Shown one piece after another: positions 44,291-54,134 of a stretch of 64,000 nt of DNA; position 1 is the stretch's first letter; every line of letters begins with the position of its first letter. Source of the stretch: Giesbergeria sp. (GTDB lineage: Bacteria > Pseudomonadota > Gammaproteobacteria > Burkholderiales > Burkholderiaceae_C); the NCBI RefSeq assembly GCF_028686475.1, contig NZ_JAQUCA010000010.1:1-64000 (forward strand), read 5' to 3'. Both the position numbers and the translations under genes were made by a program. The notes beneath the pieces are model-generated. The model was not told the origin of the DNA and made no database searches. It saw nothing but the letters and a program-made list of their open reading frames with translations.

Positions 44291-46327
44291 ATGAGCAGCA
44301 ACAATCCCCTGCTGGATTTTTCTGACTTGCCCGCCTTTGACCGCATCACCCCAGCCGATGTGGCCCCGGCAATGGATACTCTGCTGGAGCAAGCCAGCGC
44401 CGCGCTAGAAACGATTACTGCGCCCGATTTTCCCGCCCAATGGGAGGCGATGGCCCAAGTATTGGATGTCGCCACCGAAAAATTGGGCCGTGCGTGGGCT
44501 GCGGTCAACCACCTCAACAGCGTCGTCGATACGCCAGAACTGCGGGCGGCCTACAACGCCGTGCTGCCGCGCGTGACCGAGTTTTGGACGCGCCTAGGTG
44601 CCGATGAGCGCCTGTATGCCAAATACAAAGCCTTGGACGCGCAAACCCTGAACGACGAGCAGCGCCAAGCGGTCAAAAATGCCGTGCGTAATTTTGTCTT
44701 GTCGGGGGCCGAACTGAGCGGCGCGGCCAAACAGCGCTTTGCCCAAATCCAAGAGCGCCAAGCCGAGCTGCAACAAAAGTTCAGCGAAAACGCCCTCGAT
44801 GCTACTGACGCTTACGCCTACTACGCCAGCGCCGCAGAGTTAGACGGCATTCCTGAAGACGTGCAACACGCCGCCCGTGCCGCCGCCCAAGCCGAAGGCA
44901 AAGAGGGCTACAAACTCACGCTGCGGATGCCCTGCTACCTGCCAGTGATGCAGTTTGCCCACAGCAGCGCCCTGCGCGAGAAGCTCTACCGTGCCTATGT
45001 CACCCGTGCCTCCGACCAAGCCCCCGCCGAGGCATTGAAGTTTGACAACAGCGCCTTCATCCGCGAAATTTTGGCACTGCGCCAAGAAGAAGCCCAACTG
45101 CTGGGCTACCCCAATTTTGGCGAAGTCTCGGTGGTTCCCAAAATGGCGCAATCGGCCACCGAAGTCGTCACCTTCCTGCGTGACTTGGCCCAACGCGCCC
45201 GTCCCTATGCCGAAAAGGATGTAGCCGATTTGCGCGCCTACGCCGCCGAACATCTGGGTTTAAGTAACCCTCAGGCTTGGGACTGGCCCTATATTGCCGA
45301 ACGTCTGAAAGAAGCCCGTTACGCCTTCAGCGAGCAAGAGGTGCGCCAATATTTCTTGGCCCCCAAGGTGCTGTCGGGCTTGTTCCACATCATTGAGACC
45401 CTGTTTGAAGTCCGCATTCGGCCCGACCAAGCCCCCATCTGGCATCCGGCGGTCGAGTTTTACCGCATCGAGCGCAATGGAGTTTTGGTCGGACAGTTCT
45501 ACCTGGATATGCCCGCCCGCAGTGGCAAACGCGGTGGCGCATGGATGGACGATGTACGCACACGCTGGTTGCGCCCCGATACCGGCCAATTGCAAACCCC
45601 AGTGGCGCATCTGGTGTGCAATTTTGCCGAAGGCGTGGATGGCAAACCGGCCTTGCTCACGCACGATGATGTCATCACCCTGTTCCACGAGTTTGGCCAC
45701 GGCCTGCACCATTTGCTCACGCAGGTGAACGAGCGCGATGTCTCCGGCATTGCGGGGGTCGAGTGGGATGCCGTCGAGCTGCCCAGCCAGTTTATGGAAA
45801 ACTTCTGCTGGGAGTGGAACGTACTCCAAAACATGACCGCCCACGTCGAAACCGGCCAGCCGCTGCCGCGCGCCCTGTTCGACAAAATGATAGCCGCCAA
45901 GAACTTCCAAAGCGGTATGCAAACCCTGCGCCAAATAGAGTTCTCGCTGTTTGACATGCTGTTGCACACCGAACACGACCCCAGCCAAGACTTTATGCCG
46001 CTGCTGGATTTGGTGCGCGCCGAAGTGGCTGTGTTGCAGCCACCGGCCTTTAGCCGTACCGCGCACACCTTCAGCCATATTTTTGCTGGTGGTTATGCCG
46101 CAGGTTATTACAGCTACAAGTGGGCCGAAGTTCTGAGCGCCGATGCCTACGCTGCGTTTGAAGAAACTGCCAGCCCCGACGGAGCGCACAACCCCGACAC
46201 GGGCCGCCGCTACCGCGAGGCCATCTTAGAAGCTGGTGGCAGCCGCCCAGCGATGGAGTCTTTCAAAGCCTTCCGGGGGCGTGAACCCAGCTTGGATGCA
46301 CTGCTGCGCCACCAAGGCATGGCCTAA
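44291..46327 (+). CDS. prlC: Oligopeptidase A (M3 metallopeptidase)
   Basis: 678 residues, the length of PrlC. Zinc motif HEFGH at 466-470 in DVITLFHEFGHGLHHLLTQV, with a Glu downstream in FMENFCWEWNVL as third ligand region, and YSYKWAEVLSADAYAAFEE near the C-terminus, typical of the thimet family. Cytoplasmic enzyme that degrades short peptides and cleaved signal peptides. It follows folD by 3 bases. Confidence 0.95.
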   Translation: MSSNNPLLDFSDLPAFDRITPADVAPAMDTLLEQASAALETITAPDFPAQWEAMAQVLDVATEKLGRAWAAVNHLNSVVDTPELRAAYNAVLPRVTEFWTRLGADERLYAKYKALDAQTLNDEQRQAVKNAVRNFVLSGAELSGAAKQRFAQIQERQAELQQKFSENALDATDAYAYYASAAELDGIPEDVQHAARAAAQAEGKEGYKLTLRMPCYLPVMQFAHSSALREKLYRAYVTRASDQAPAEALKFDNSAFIREILALRQEEAQLLGYPNFGEVSVVPKMAQSATEVVTFLRDLAQRARPYAEKDVADLRAYAAEHLGLSNPQAWDWPYIAERLKEARYAFSEQEVRQYFLAPKVLSGLFHIIETLFEVRIRPDQAPIWHPAVEFYRIERNGVLVGQFYLDMPARSGKRGGAWMDDVRTRWLRPDTGQLQTPVAHLVCNFAEGVDGKPALLTHDDVITLFHEFGHGLHHLLTQVNERDVSGIAGVEWDAVELPSQFMENFCWEWNVLQNMTAHVETGQPLPRALFDKMIAAKNFQSGMQTLRQIEFSLFDMLLHTEHDPSQDFMPLLDLVRAEVAVLQPPAFSRTAHTFSHIFAGGYAAGYYSYKWAEVLSADAYAAFEETASPDGAHNPDTGRRYREAILEAGGSRPAMESFKAFRGREPSLDALLRHQGMA

Positions 46328-46376
46328 AAAAGCCCCCACTGCATTTTCAGTCCACCGTTAGAAAATTTTGCACCCT

Positions 46377-47021
46377 ATGTCGCGTTCTTTGTTGGCCCCT
46401 GTGGCTTCTATGTTGCTGTGCTTGTCTGCGGGTGCGGTGCTGGCCCAACCGGTGTACCGCATTGTGGGGCCAGACGGCAAAGTGACCTTCTCCGACCGTG
46501 CGCCCAGCAACGATAGCGCTGGCACCCCCACCAAAGCTGCTGTTGGCGCTGGCGGCAGTGGTACCGCAGGTGCGGGCTTGCCATTTGCGCTGCAACAGGT
46601 CGCCAGCCGCTTTCCCGTTAATTTGTACACCGGCAGCGATTGCATCCCCTGTGATGCTGCGCGCCAGTTGCTGGTGCAGCGTGGTGTGCCCTTTGCCGAG
46701 CGCACCGTCAGCAGCAATGCCGATATAACGGCCCTGGAGCGCCTCAGTGGCCAAGCCGCCCTGCCGTTTGGCACCATTGGCAGCCAGCAGCTGCAAGGTT
46801 TTTCTAGCAGCGAATGGGCGCAGTTCTTAGACGCCGCTGGTTATCCCAAGCAATCGGCTTTGCCGCCCAGCTATCGGCGGCCAGCAGCCACCCCCTTAGC
46901 GGCTGTGAAGCCCGTAGAGCCTGCACGCGCGCCAGAGCCATCAAGCCCTGCTGCACCCGAGGACTTGGCCCCGGCCAACCGTGCCCCTGCCCCCAGCAAC
47001 CCGGCGGGCATCCGCTTTTAG
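46377..47021 (+). CDS. Secreted glutaredoxin-like protein with DUF4124-type N-terminus
   Basis: 214 residues from MSRSLLAPVASMLLCLSAGA (a TTG three codons upstream is in frame). Signal peptide about 1-25, then a DUF4124-like strand pair (PVYRIVGPDGKVTFSDRAPS), a Gly-rich linker, and a thioredoxin/glutaredoxin fold about 78-155 with redox motif C89-I-P-C92 in YTGSDCIPCDAARQLL, QRGVPFAERTV and LPFGTIGSQQLQGF. The C-terminal 60 residues are Pro/Ala-rich. Probably a periplasmic thiol-disulfide protein; the expected cis-Pro position reads ALPFG. Substrate unknown. Terminator follows. Confidence 0.85.
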   Translation: MSRSLLAPVASMLLCLSAGAVLAQPVYRIVGPDGKVTFSDRAPSNDSAGTPTKAAVGAGGSGTAGAGLPFALQQVASRFPVNLYTGSDCIPCDAARQLLVQRGVPFAERTVSSNADITALERLSGQAALPFGTIGSQQLQGFSSSEWAQFLDAAGYPKQSALPPSYRRPAATPLAAVKPVEPARAPEPSSPAAPEDLAPANRAPAPSNPAGIRF

Positions 47022-47051
47022 GCGGGCCAAGCCGAACCTTGTAGCCTGCCT

Positions 47052-47083
47052 GCCCGCTCGCCTACCAGCCTGCGGGCTTTTTT
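47052..47083 (+). terminator. Intrinsic terminator after the glutaredoxin-like gene
   Basis: Stem GCCCGC/GCGGGC with a 14-base loop, followed by six T. It separates this gene from the chemosensory cluster. Confidence 0.75.
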
Positions 47084-47121
47084 CAGACTTTATAACTACA
47101 TAAATCCAAGGAGACTCCCCC

Positions 47122-48798
47122 ATGACTGAAGTGCAAACTTCCACTGCGCTGGCCAGCGCCACAGAGAGCAGCGTACACGAACAACTAGAAACCGCCCTGG
47201 TGCGGTTTGAACTGGTCAACCAAAGTGCCAGCGAAGGGTTGTGGGATATGCGTTACCCCGCCGATGGCATCATCAGCGCGCAAACCCCGTTTTGGTGGTC
47301 AGACCAGTTTCGCAAGTTGGTGGGCTACCACAACGAGACGGATTTTCCCAATATCCTCGATAGTTGGGGTTCACTGTTACATCCAAATGACAAAGACCGT
47401 ACTTTTGCGGCCTTTTCGGCCCACCTGTTGGATAAAACCGGCAAAACCCCCTACGATTTGGAATACCAGCTCAAAACCCGCTCGGGCGAATACCGCTGGT
47501 TTCGTGCCCGTGGCACTACGCTGCGCGATGCAGACGGCAACCCACTGCGCGTAGCGGGTTCGCTCAAAGACATCAGCGAAGAAAAACGCAAGGCCCAAGA
47601 GCTAGAAACCGCGCTCGTCCGCTTTGATTTGGTCAACCAAAGCGCCAGCGAAGGGCTGTGGGACATGGGCTACCCAGCCGATGGCAACATTGGGCCACAA
47701 ACCCCGTTTTGGTGGTCAGACCAACTGCGCCGTTTGGTGGGCTATCAAAATGAGCAAGATTTTCCGAACGTACTCGATAGCTGGGGTTCGCTGTTGCACC
47801 CCGAGGACAAAGACCGCACTTTTGCGGCCTTTTCTGCCCACCTGTTGGATAAAACCGGCAAAACCCCCTACGACTTGGAATACCGCCTCAAAACCAAATC
47901 GGGTGAATACCGTTGGTTTTATGCCCGTGGCACCACTTTGCGCGATGCCCAAGGCAACCCCTTGCGCGTAGCCGGTTCGCTCAAAGACATTACCGAAGAA
48001 AAACGCCGCGCCGCCGAGTTAGACCAATCCATCGGCGTGCTGACCGAGCAGCTTAGCAACCAAACCGCCGCCATCCTGAAAAAATCGGGTTCGGTAGCTG
48101 CCGGTGCCCAAGCCCTGTGTGCCACTACCGAGCAGATGAATGCCTCGGTAGAAGAACTGACCGCCTCTATCCACTCCATCGCCCAAAACGCCAAAAATAC
48201 CGATGGTGTCGCCCGTAGCACGCAAGCAGAGGCCGAATCGGGCGCGCAGGCCATCAACAAATCCATCGAAACGATGGAAGTGCTGCGCCAGTCGTCCGAG
48301 GATATGTCCGAAATCATCAAGGTGATTAGCGAAATTGCCAGCCAAACCAATTTACTGGCTTTCAATGCGGCGATTGAGGCGGCCCGTGCTGGCGAGCATG
48401 GTTTGGGCTTCTCGGTTGTGGCCGACGAGGTACGCAAACTGGCCGAGCGCTCGGCCCAAGCCACCAAAGAAATCTCCAAACTCATCAACGGCTCGGTCAA
48501 ACTGATTGTGCAAGGCAGCGAGGTCTCCAAACAAGTGGGCGATGCCTTTGGCAAAATTGTGACTGGGGTGCGACAAACCAGCCAATCCATCGCGGAAGTC
48601 TCTAGCGCCGCCGAAGAGCAGCTCAGTGCCGTTACCATGATTAGCGACTCGGTGCAGCACATTGCCGAAGAAACCGAAACCGCCGCCGGAGCCGCCGAAA
48701 GCATCGACAGCGCTTGCCGCGATTTGAACGCCGGGGTGCAAAATTTGCACCAAGCGTTCTTGGCCTTCCAAGCCAAAGGTGAAGCGCTAAAGCGCTAA
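47122..48798 (+). CDS. Soluble methyl-accepting chemotaxis protein with duplicated PAS domains
   Basis: 558 residues, no membrane helix. Two PAS/PAC modules in tandem (residues 22-160 and 161-299) are near copies, sharing long identical stretches such as [17 protein letters not shown] and [20 protein letters not shown]. The rest is a coiled-coil signalling domain with the conserved hairpin tip ([40 protein letters not shown]). PAS domains with the aromatic FWWSDQ pattern are common in cytoplasmic receptors, where they may bind flavin or haem; no ligand is evident here. No C-terminal CheR-docking pentapeptide. AAGGAG lies 8 bases before ATG. First gene of a receptor-cheW-cheR-cheD row. Confidence 0.92.
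   Translation: MTEVQTSTALASATESSVHEQLETALVRFELVNQSASEGLWDMRYPADGIISAQTPFWWSDQFRKLVGYHNETDFPNILDSWGSLLHPNDKDRTFAAFSAHLLDKTGKTPYDLEYQLKTRSGEYRWFRARGTTLRDADGNPLRVAGSLKDISEEKRKAQELETALVRFDLVNQSASEGLWDMGYPADGNIGPQTPFWWSDQLRRLVGYQNEQDFPNVLDSWGSLLHPEDKDRTFAAFSAHLLDKTGKTPYDLEYRLKTKSGEYRWFYARGTTLRDAQGNPLRVAGSLKDITEEKRRAAELDQSIGVLTEQLSNQTAAILKKSGSVAAGAQALCATTEQMNASVEELTASIHSIAQNAKNTDGVARSTQAEAESGAQAINKSIETMEVLRQSSEDMSEIIKVISEIASQTNLLAFNAAIEAARAGEHGLGFSVVADEVRKLAERSAQATKEISKLINGSVKLIVQGSEVSKQVGDAFGKIVTGVRQTSQSIAEVSSAAEEQLSAVTMISDSVQHIAEETETAAGAAESIDSACRDLNAGVQNLHQAFLAFQAKGEALKR
47185..48018 (+). repeat. Internal tandem duplication of a 417-bp PAS-encoding unit
   Basis: The unit 47185-47601 is repeated in frame as 47602-48018 (139 codons each). 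Many stretches are identical at the base level, for example around TTGCGGCCTTTT and GATAAAACCGGCAAAACCCC, so the duplication is young or kept uniform by gene conversion. Differences cluster in codon third positions and a few residues ([13 protein letters not shown] versus [13 protein letters not shown]). Confidence 0.9.
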
Positions 48799-48808
48799 AG
48801 GACTTCAG

Positions 48809-50344
48809 GTGAGTACCGCTATCGACCCCACCCCGTTACCGGGGGGCGCTTCGGCGCGCACGGTTTACGCCTCTTTCTTGCTGGGCACCGAGGAGTTTGC
48901 GCTGGATGTGCGCCACGTCCAAGAAGTGGTCAAACGGCCTACCCAGATGGTGGCGATGCCTTTGGCCCCAGATTTTTGCTTGGGCATTTTTAACCTGCGC
49001 GGCATCATCATCCCCTTGTTAAGCACCGACCGCCTGCTGGGCTTGCCGCCGCGCCCCTTAGCGCCCGAGGCCAAGGTGGTCATTATCCACCATTTGGGCA
49101 TTCGCTTGGGCCTGAGCTGCGACGATACCTGCCACGTGTTGCGCCCGCGCGGTGAAGAGTTGACGCTGTTTTCCTACCAAGACCAATCTGTTTATCGGGT
49201 GGTGGCCGGGGTACTCAAACTGAACAATGCGCTGGTGCGGGTGCTGGATTTAGAGCGTTTGATTCGGCTAGAGAACATTCCGCACCCCGAAAACACCGCC
49301 TCCACCCACGCAGCGGCCAAGGCGCGGCTGGCGCGCAGAAAAGCCATCACCTTTCGGGCGGGGGGCATCGCAATGGCCTTTCCGATTGGCAGCATCCATG
49401 AAATCGTGCGCGCCCAAGGCATAGAGGCTTCGCCGGTGCAAGACCCGCTGTGTGAGGGCGTGCTGCATATCCGCCAACACATTGTGCCCGTGGTGCAGTT
49501 TGCGGGTTTGCTAGGCTTGCCGCCAACAGCGGCAGCTACCGAGAACCCAGAACAGGTACCAGAGCAGCGCGTGGTGGTGCTAAAAATCGCCCACGGCTAC
49601 ATTGGGCTGCTGGTGGACAGCGTGGACTCCATCGACGTGTACACCGACGATGAGGTAATGGCCGTGCCGGTGCTGTCGCGCCAACGCGCGGCCATGTTTG
49701 CCGGTTGTATAGATTTGGGCGCGCGCGGCCATGTGTTTTTACTTAATGCCCAAGGCGTGTTTGCGCTGGACGAAATAGACCGCATCACCGGCCAGCACAG
49801 CGCCTTGTTTGTCGAGACCGAAAGCGTGCAGGTGCGCCAACACCGAGCCGCCAGCCGCATGTCGTTTTTGTGGTTCAAAGCTGGCACCGCCTTTGCCTTG
49901 CCGATGCGCGAGGTGCGCGAAATCGTGCATTGTCCATCCGATTTGATTCCGATTCCGGGTGCGCCCCAGCATATCAGCGGCATGTTCAACCTGCGCGGCC
50001 AGTTGGTCACGGTGGTGGATGTGCGTTATTTTTACCAGTTGGGCGGTGCGGTGCTGTTGCCTTCGGCTGAAGACAAAATTTTGGTGATTGACTATGGCGA
50101 TGCCCTGATTGGCTTGCGCGTCGATTCGGTCGAAAGCATTTTGCACATTTACCCCGAAGACAAGTTCCCCATGCCCCAAGTTTTGCGCGGTGCGTTGGCT
50201 CCGGCCATTCGCAACGATGTGCGCGAGGTGGTGCGCGTGCCCGACAGCGGCGAGCGCCCGGTGCATTTGCTGGTGTTGGATTTGGCGCGCGTGTTGGCCC
50301 AAGTGGCCGCCACCGCCGAGGGAGAGGCCCTTGAACCCGCCTGA
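48809..50344 (+). CDS. Triple CheW-domain chemotaxis scaffold protein
   Basis: 511 residues from GTG 48809. Three CheW domains in one chain: about 17-155 (FLLGTEEFALDVRHVQEVVK, GIFNLRGIIIPLLSTDRLLG), about 175-330 (FRAGGIAMAFPIGSIHEIVR, HIRQHIVPVVQFAGLLGLP) and about 350-500 (WFKAGTAFALPMREVREIVH, GMFNLRGQLVTVVDVRYFYQ). CheW couples receptors to CheA; a three-domain form could bridge several receptors or kinases in one array. It starts 10 bases after the receptor gene and overlaps the cheR start. CheA itself is not in the window. Confidence 0.92.
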   Translation: MSTAIDPTPLPGGASARTVYASFLLGTEEFALDVRHVQEVVKRPTQMVAMPLAPDFCLGIFNLRGIIIPLLSTDRLLGLPPRPLAPEAKVVIIHHLGIRLGLSCDDTCHVLRPRGEELTLFSYQDQSVYRVVAGVLKLNNALVRVLDLERLIRLENIPHPENTASTHAAAKARLARRKAITFRAGGIAMAFPIGSIHEIVRAQGIEASPVQDPLCEGVLHIRQHIVPVVQFAGLLGLPPTAAATENPEQVPEQRVVVLKIAHGYIGLLVDSVDSIDVYTDDEVMAVPVLSRQRAAMFAGCIDLGARGHVFLLNAQGVFALDEIDRITGQHSALFVETESVQVRQHRAASRMSFLWFKAGTAFALPMREVREIVHCPSDLIPIPGAPQHISGMFNLRGQLVTVVDVRYFYQLGGAVLLPSAEDKILVIDYGDALIGLRVDSVESILHIYPEDKFPMPQVLRGALAPAIRNDVREVVRVPDSGERPVHLLVLDLARVLAQVAATAEGEALEPA

Positions 50345-51224
50345 TGTACCGCGTGGGCCGGATACACCTGAGGTGTTGGGCGTGCCGGACATGCCCGACG
50401 GCCTCGGTATGGATGCCGCCACCTTGCAGCGGGCGCTCAAGCTGGTGTACCAATACACTGGCATCACCTTGGCCGAGGGCAAAAAAACCATGCTGCAATC
50501 GCGGATGCGCCAGCGGATGCGCCAGCTGGGGCTGCCCAGTTACCGTGCCTACCTAGACTGGCTAGAAAGCACTCCGGCAGAGCGCCAGCCTTTTATTGAT
50601 GTGGTAACGACGCACCAAACCACTTTTTTCCGCACGCCCAAGGTGTGGGATTATTTTCGTGAACAATTTTTGCCGCAGTATGTGCAGACGCATGGGCAAA
50701 ACAGTGTTTTGCGCCTGTGGTCCGCTGCTGCCTCTACCGGCGAGGAGGCTTGCAGCATGGCCATGTGCTGCGAAGAGTTCAAGCGCCAGCAACCGCGCTT
50801 TAATTACGAAATTTTGGCCACTGACATCAGCACCGAAGTGTTGGCCCAAGCCCAACAAGGCGAGTACAGCGGGGCCACGGTCACGCACTTTCGCGCCAAG
50901 CACCCCGAGTTGTTTGCACGCTACAACCACAGCCCCTCGTCTGAGCGCTTTGTCTTGCCCAAGGCGCTAAGCCAGCGCATTCGTTTTCAGCCTTGCAATT
51001 TAATGCAGCCTCAACAGCCTTGGAAAGAGCATTTTGATTTGGTGTTTCTACGCAATGTGCTGATTTACTTCAGCCCCGAAGATGCCCGACGCATTGTGCA
51101 GCGGCTGGCCCCCACCTTGCGCCACACCGGCCAGCTCATCATTGGCGAGTCTGAATCGCTCAGCGGCCAAGAGGTGCCGTTTCAGTTTATTCAGCCACAG
51201 GTGTATCGGCGCAGTTCGTTATGA
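50331..51224 (+). CDS. cheR: Chemotaxis protein methyltransferase CheR
   Basis: 297 residues if read from TTG 50331, which has GGAGAGG upstream and overlaps cheW by 14 bases; ATG 50391 (277 residues) is the alternative. N-terminal helical domain about 25-95 (LKLVYQYTGITLAEGKKTML), then a SAM-dependent domain with TTHQTTFFRTPKVWDYFREQ, LRLWSAAASTGEEACSMAM (SAM motif), ILATDISTEVL and DLVFLRNVLIYFSPEDARRI. It methylates receptor glutamates. No cheB demethylase is adjacent, so that function must be elsewhere or missing. Confidence 0.93.
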   Translation: MNPPDVPRGPDTPEVLGVPDMPDGLGMDAATLQRALKLVYQYTGITLAEGKKTMLQSRMRQRMRQLGLPSYRAYLDWLESTPAERQPFIDVVTTHQTTFFRTPKVWDYFREQFLPQYVQTHGQNSVLRLWSAAASTGEEACSMAMCCEEFKRQQPRFNYEILATDISTEVLAQAQQGEYSGATVTHFRAKHPELFARYNHSPSSERFVLPKALSQRIRFQPCNLMQPQQPWKEHFDLVFLRNVLIYFSPEDARRIVQRLAPTLRHTGQLIIGESESLSGQEVPFQFIQPQVYRRSSL

Positions 51225-51745
51225 GCAGCGAGCCGCTGGTGGCACCACACTTGGTGCATGTGCGTATCGGACAGCTGGCGCTGGGCCACAGCCCGATGGT
51301 ACTCAAGGCGACGCTGGGTTCTTGCGTTGGTATTGCACTGCTGTGGCCAGACAAGGCACTGTATGCTTTGGCGCATTGCTTGCTGCCCTACGCGCCGCCA
51401 CAAACCGGCGCGGCCTTGGGGGGGCGCTATGTCGATCAGGCCGTGTGTTCTATGTTGCGCTTGCTCAAAGCCCAAGACAAAGATTGCGCCAAAATTCAGG
51501 CCCATGTAGCAGGTGGTGCCAATATGCGCCGCCCTGATAATCCAGAGCGCTCAGAACGCCCCACGCGCATTGCACCGCATTTGGCGGTAGGCCAGTTGAA
51601 CATCCAAGCCGCAGAGAAGGTGCTAAGCCAGCAAAAAATTGCCCTGCTATCGCGCGATGTGGGCGGTTTTTGCGCCCGGCAAATCGTACTGGACTGCGCC
51701 CAAGCACAAATCAAAGTGCTGCATGTCCCCACGCCCACTTGGTAA
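51221..51745 (+). CDS. cheD: Chemoreceptor glutamine deamidase CheD
   Basis: 174 residues. Catalytic Cys in TLGSCVGIALLWPDKA and His in ALAHCLLPYAPP, with HVAGGANMRR later: the Cys-His-Thr type active site of CheD. The ATG overlaps the cheR stop (ATGA). CheD deamidates receptor glutamines to glutamates, making them substrates for CheR, and can be regulated by CheC. Last gene of the cluster. Confidence 0.93.
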   Translation: MSSEPLVAPHLVHVRIGQLALGHSPMVLKATLGSCVGIALLWPDKALYALAHCLLPYAPPQTGAALGGRYVDQAVCSMLRLLKAQDKDCAKIQAHVAGGANMRRPDNPERSERPTRIAPHLAVGQLNIQAAEKVLSQQKIALLSRDVGGFCARQIVLDCAQAQIKVLHVPTPTW

Positions 51746-51773
51746 GGTGGGCCGGATTGGCACAAGTGCGTGT

Positions 51774-53510
51774 TTAGGCGGTTGGTGCCGGTTGCAGTTG
51801 CAGTTCAGCCATCATTTGCTCGCGCATGATAAATTTTTGCACCTTGCCAGTGATAGTCATGGGCATGTCTTGCACGATGCGGATATAGCGCGGCACTTTG
51901 TAATGGGCGATTTGGTCACGGCAAAAAGCACGCACTTCGTCTTCTGACACGCTTTGGCCGGGCTTGGGCACAATCCAAGCGCAAATTTCTTCGCCATACT
52001 TGGCATCGGGCACACCAAACACCTGCACCGATTGCACCTGTGGGTGGCGGAACAAAAATTCTTCAATCTCGCGTGGATAGACATTCTCGCCGCCACGAAT
52101 CAGCATATCCTTGGCCCGGCCCACAATGTTGCAATAGCCTTCTGCGTCGATGGTGGCCAAATCGCCGGTGTGCATCCAGCCGTCTTGCACCGCCTCTTGG
52201 GTGCGCTGTGCATCGCCCCAATAGCCTTGCATAACCGAGTAGCCACGCACCAACAATTCGCCCTTTTCGCCCATCGGCACGACTTGGCCCTCGGCATTCA
52301 CCACCTTGGCTTCTAACATGGGTTGAATACGCCCCACGGTTGCCACGCGCCGCTCCAGTGGGTCCGTGGTGGAGCTTTGGAACGATACCGGCGAGGTTTC
52401 GGTCATGCCGTAGGCAATGGTGATTTCGGACAGATTCATTTGCGCCACCACACGCTTCATGGTTTCAATCGGGCAAGGGGAACCAGCCATGATGCCAGTA
52501 CGCAGGCGGGACAAATCAAACTGGGCAAAATTCGGGTGGTCTAACTCGGCAATAAACATGGTGGGTACGCCATGCAGGGCGGTGCAGCGTTCCTCGCTCA
52601 CGGCTTGCAAAGTGGCCGCTGGGTCAAACGATTCGCCCGGAAATACCATTGTCGCCCCCACCGAGACACAGGCCAACACCGACATCACCATGCCAAAGCA
52701 GTGGTAAAGCGGCACGGGCACGCACAGCACGTCGGTCTCGGTAAAGCGCATCGCTTGGGCCACAAAACGCGCATTGTTGACCACATTGTGGTGTGTGAGC
52801 GTCGCGCCCTTGGGGTTGCCCGTGGTGCCACTGGTAAATTGGATGTTGATGGCATCGTGGCACGACAAGGTAGCCCCGATGGCATCCAGTGTATCGAGTG
52901 CGGCACTGTCCAAAGCAGCCCGGCCTTGCTTGAGCACTTGGGCGTAGTTGAGCATACCGGGGGTTTGGGCATCGCCCAAGCGGATAATGGCTTGCAGCAT
53001 CGGCAGGCGGGCGGCCTTGAGGGCACCGGGCGCACAATCGGCCAGCTCTGGGGCCAAGCGTTGCAGCATCGCTAGGTACTGCGAGCTTTTGAGCTGCTCT
53101 GCCGTGACCAGCGCCCGACAACCGGCCAGTTGCAGGGCATATTCCAACTCAGACACCCGATAGGCCGGGTTGATATTCACCAACACCAGCCCAATACGGG
53201 CCGTGGCGAACTGTGTCACCACCCATTCAACCCGGTTGGGGGCCCAAATGCCCACCCGGTCGCCCGCTTGTAGGCCTAGTGCCAGTAAACCAGCCGCCAA
53301 GGCATCGACTTGTTGTTGCAGTTGCGCCCATGTCCAACGCACGCCCTGCTCCCGAAATACCACGGCCAGCTTGTCGGGGTAACGCTGTACCGTATCGGCC
53401 AAAAATTGGGCAATGGTGGCCTGCGACAAGGTGGCATCGGTACGTCCATTGACTTGGGACAAGCCGTCCAGCGGTGCAAGGTTCCAGTCTTGGACAACAG
53501 AGGTGGTCAT
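51774..53510 (-). CDS. AMP-dependent acyl-CoA synthetase
   Basis: 578 residues from [20 protein letters not shown]; a longer frame to 53600 overlaps the divergent lipoprotein and lacks family likeness. ANL-superfamily ligase: P-loop [73 protein letters not shown] and the C-terminal catalytic Lys in [12 protein letters not shown]. It activates a carboxylic acid as acyl-AMP and then acyl-CoA, most likely a medium or long fatty acid; substrate not determinable. Divergent from the lipoprotein gene. Confidence 0.92.
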   Translation of the reverse strand: MTTSVVQDWNLAPLDGLSQVNGRTDATLSQATIAQFLADTVQRYPDKLAVVFREQGVRWTWAQLQQQVDALAAGLLALGLQAGDRVGIWAPNRVEWVVTQFATARIGLVLVNINPAYRVSELEYALQLAGCRALVTAEQLKSSQYLAMLQRLAPELADCAPGALKAARLPMLQAIIRLGDAQTPGMLNYAQVLKQGRAALDSAALDTLDAIGATLSCHDAINIQFTSGTTGNPKGATLTHHNVVNNARFVAQAMRFTETDVLCVPVPLYHCFGMVMSVLACVSVGATMVFPGESFDPAATLQAVSEERCTALHGVPTMFIAELDHPNFAQFDLSRLRTGIMAGSPCPIETMKRVVAQMNLSEITIAYGMTETSPVSFQSSTTDPLERRVATVGRIQPMLEAKVVNAEGQVVPMGEKGELLVRGYSVMQGYWGDAQRTQEAVQDGWMHTGDLATIDAEGYCNIVGRAKDMLIRGGENVYPREIEEFLFRHPQVQSVQVFGVPDAKYGEEICAWIVPKPGQSVSEDEVRAFCRDQIAHYKVPRYIRIVQDMPMTITGKVQKFIMREQMMAELQLQPAPTA

Positions 53511-53617
53511 TATTTTGTCTCCTGCTTTGGGCTTCTGTGAAAGAATCAAATTGTGCAGATGACAAACACACCAAAATGGACAAAATGGTTGCAAAACCAA
53601 CCCCGAAGAAAGCCCTT

Positions 53618-54106
53618 ATGCTAAAAATATCGCGAGGCCCGTGGCTGCTGCTGACCCTCTCGGCTACCTTGTTGGCGGGTTGTGTCGTTGACGATCCTTA
53701 CTACTACGACGATCGCCGCACCGATGCCCCCGTGTACTACCATGACCATAGCCGTACACCACACTATGTTCCGGTGCCTTATGACGATGGCCGCCCGCGC
53801 TACTACCACGACGACCGGCGGCCACGTGTGGAGCGGTATCCACCCCCCCCACATCCGCCACGCGATAGGCGTGACCAAGACCGGCGTGATCGTGACCGTG
53901 ATGAGAGGAACGATCGGCATTCAGTGCGCACTGAGGTGCGTCCACACGACAATCGGCGCACCGAGGAGCTGCCCGTACGCCCACCGCCGCCCCTCAGGGT
54001 AGTGCCTAAGCCCAAGCTCAATGACGGCGACAACCGTAACTACGAGGCTCCACCACCACCGCGCTACCGTGCGAAGCCTTATGGCGATCCGAACCGCACA
54101 CCTTAA
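53618..54106 (+). CDS. Arg/Asp/Tyr-rich low-complexity lipoprotein
   Basis: 162 residues from MLKISRGPWLLLTLSATLLA, with GAAGAAAG upstream; the frame is open farther upstream (53474) into the ligase promoter, but those residues do not look like a protein. Lipobox LLAGC gives a lipid-anchored mature part that begins VVDDPYYYDDRR. The rest is low complexity: Tyr/His/Asp runs, RDRRDQDRRDRDRDERN, then Pro-rich PPPLRVVPKPKLN. Similar charged, histidine-bearing tails occur in envelope proteins of unknown role. No fold is recognised. Convergent with the SDR gene, 28 bases apart. Confidence 0.7.
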   Translation: MLKISRGPWLLLTLSATLLAGCVVDDPYYYDDRRTDAPVYYHDHSRTPHYVPVPYDDGRPRYYHDDRRPRVERYPPPPHPPRDRRDQDRRDRDRDERNDRHSVRTEVRPHDNRRTEELPVRPPPPLRVVPKPKLNDGDNRNYEAPPPPRYRAKPYGDPNRTP

Positions 54107-54134
54107 AACGACTCAGGCAGGGCTACTGCAGGTG

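Noticed and set aside
50109-50330. N-terminal extension of CheR (from 50109)
   Set aside because: It is Cys/Trp/Arg-rich shadow sequence inside the third CheW domain; CheR likeness begins after 50391.
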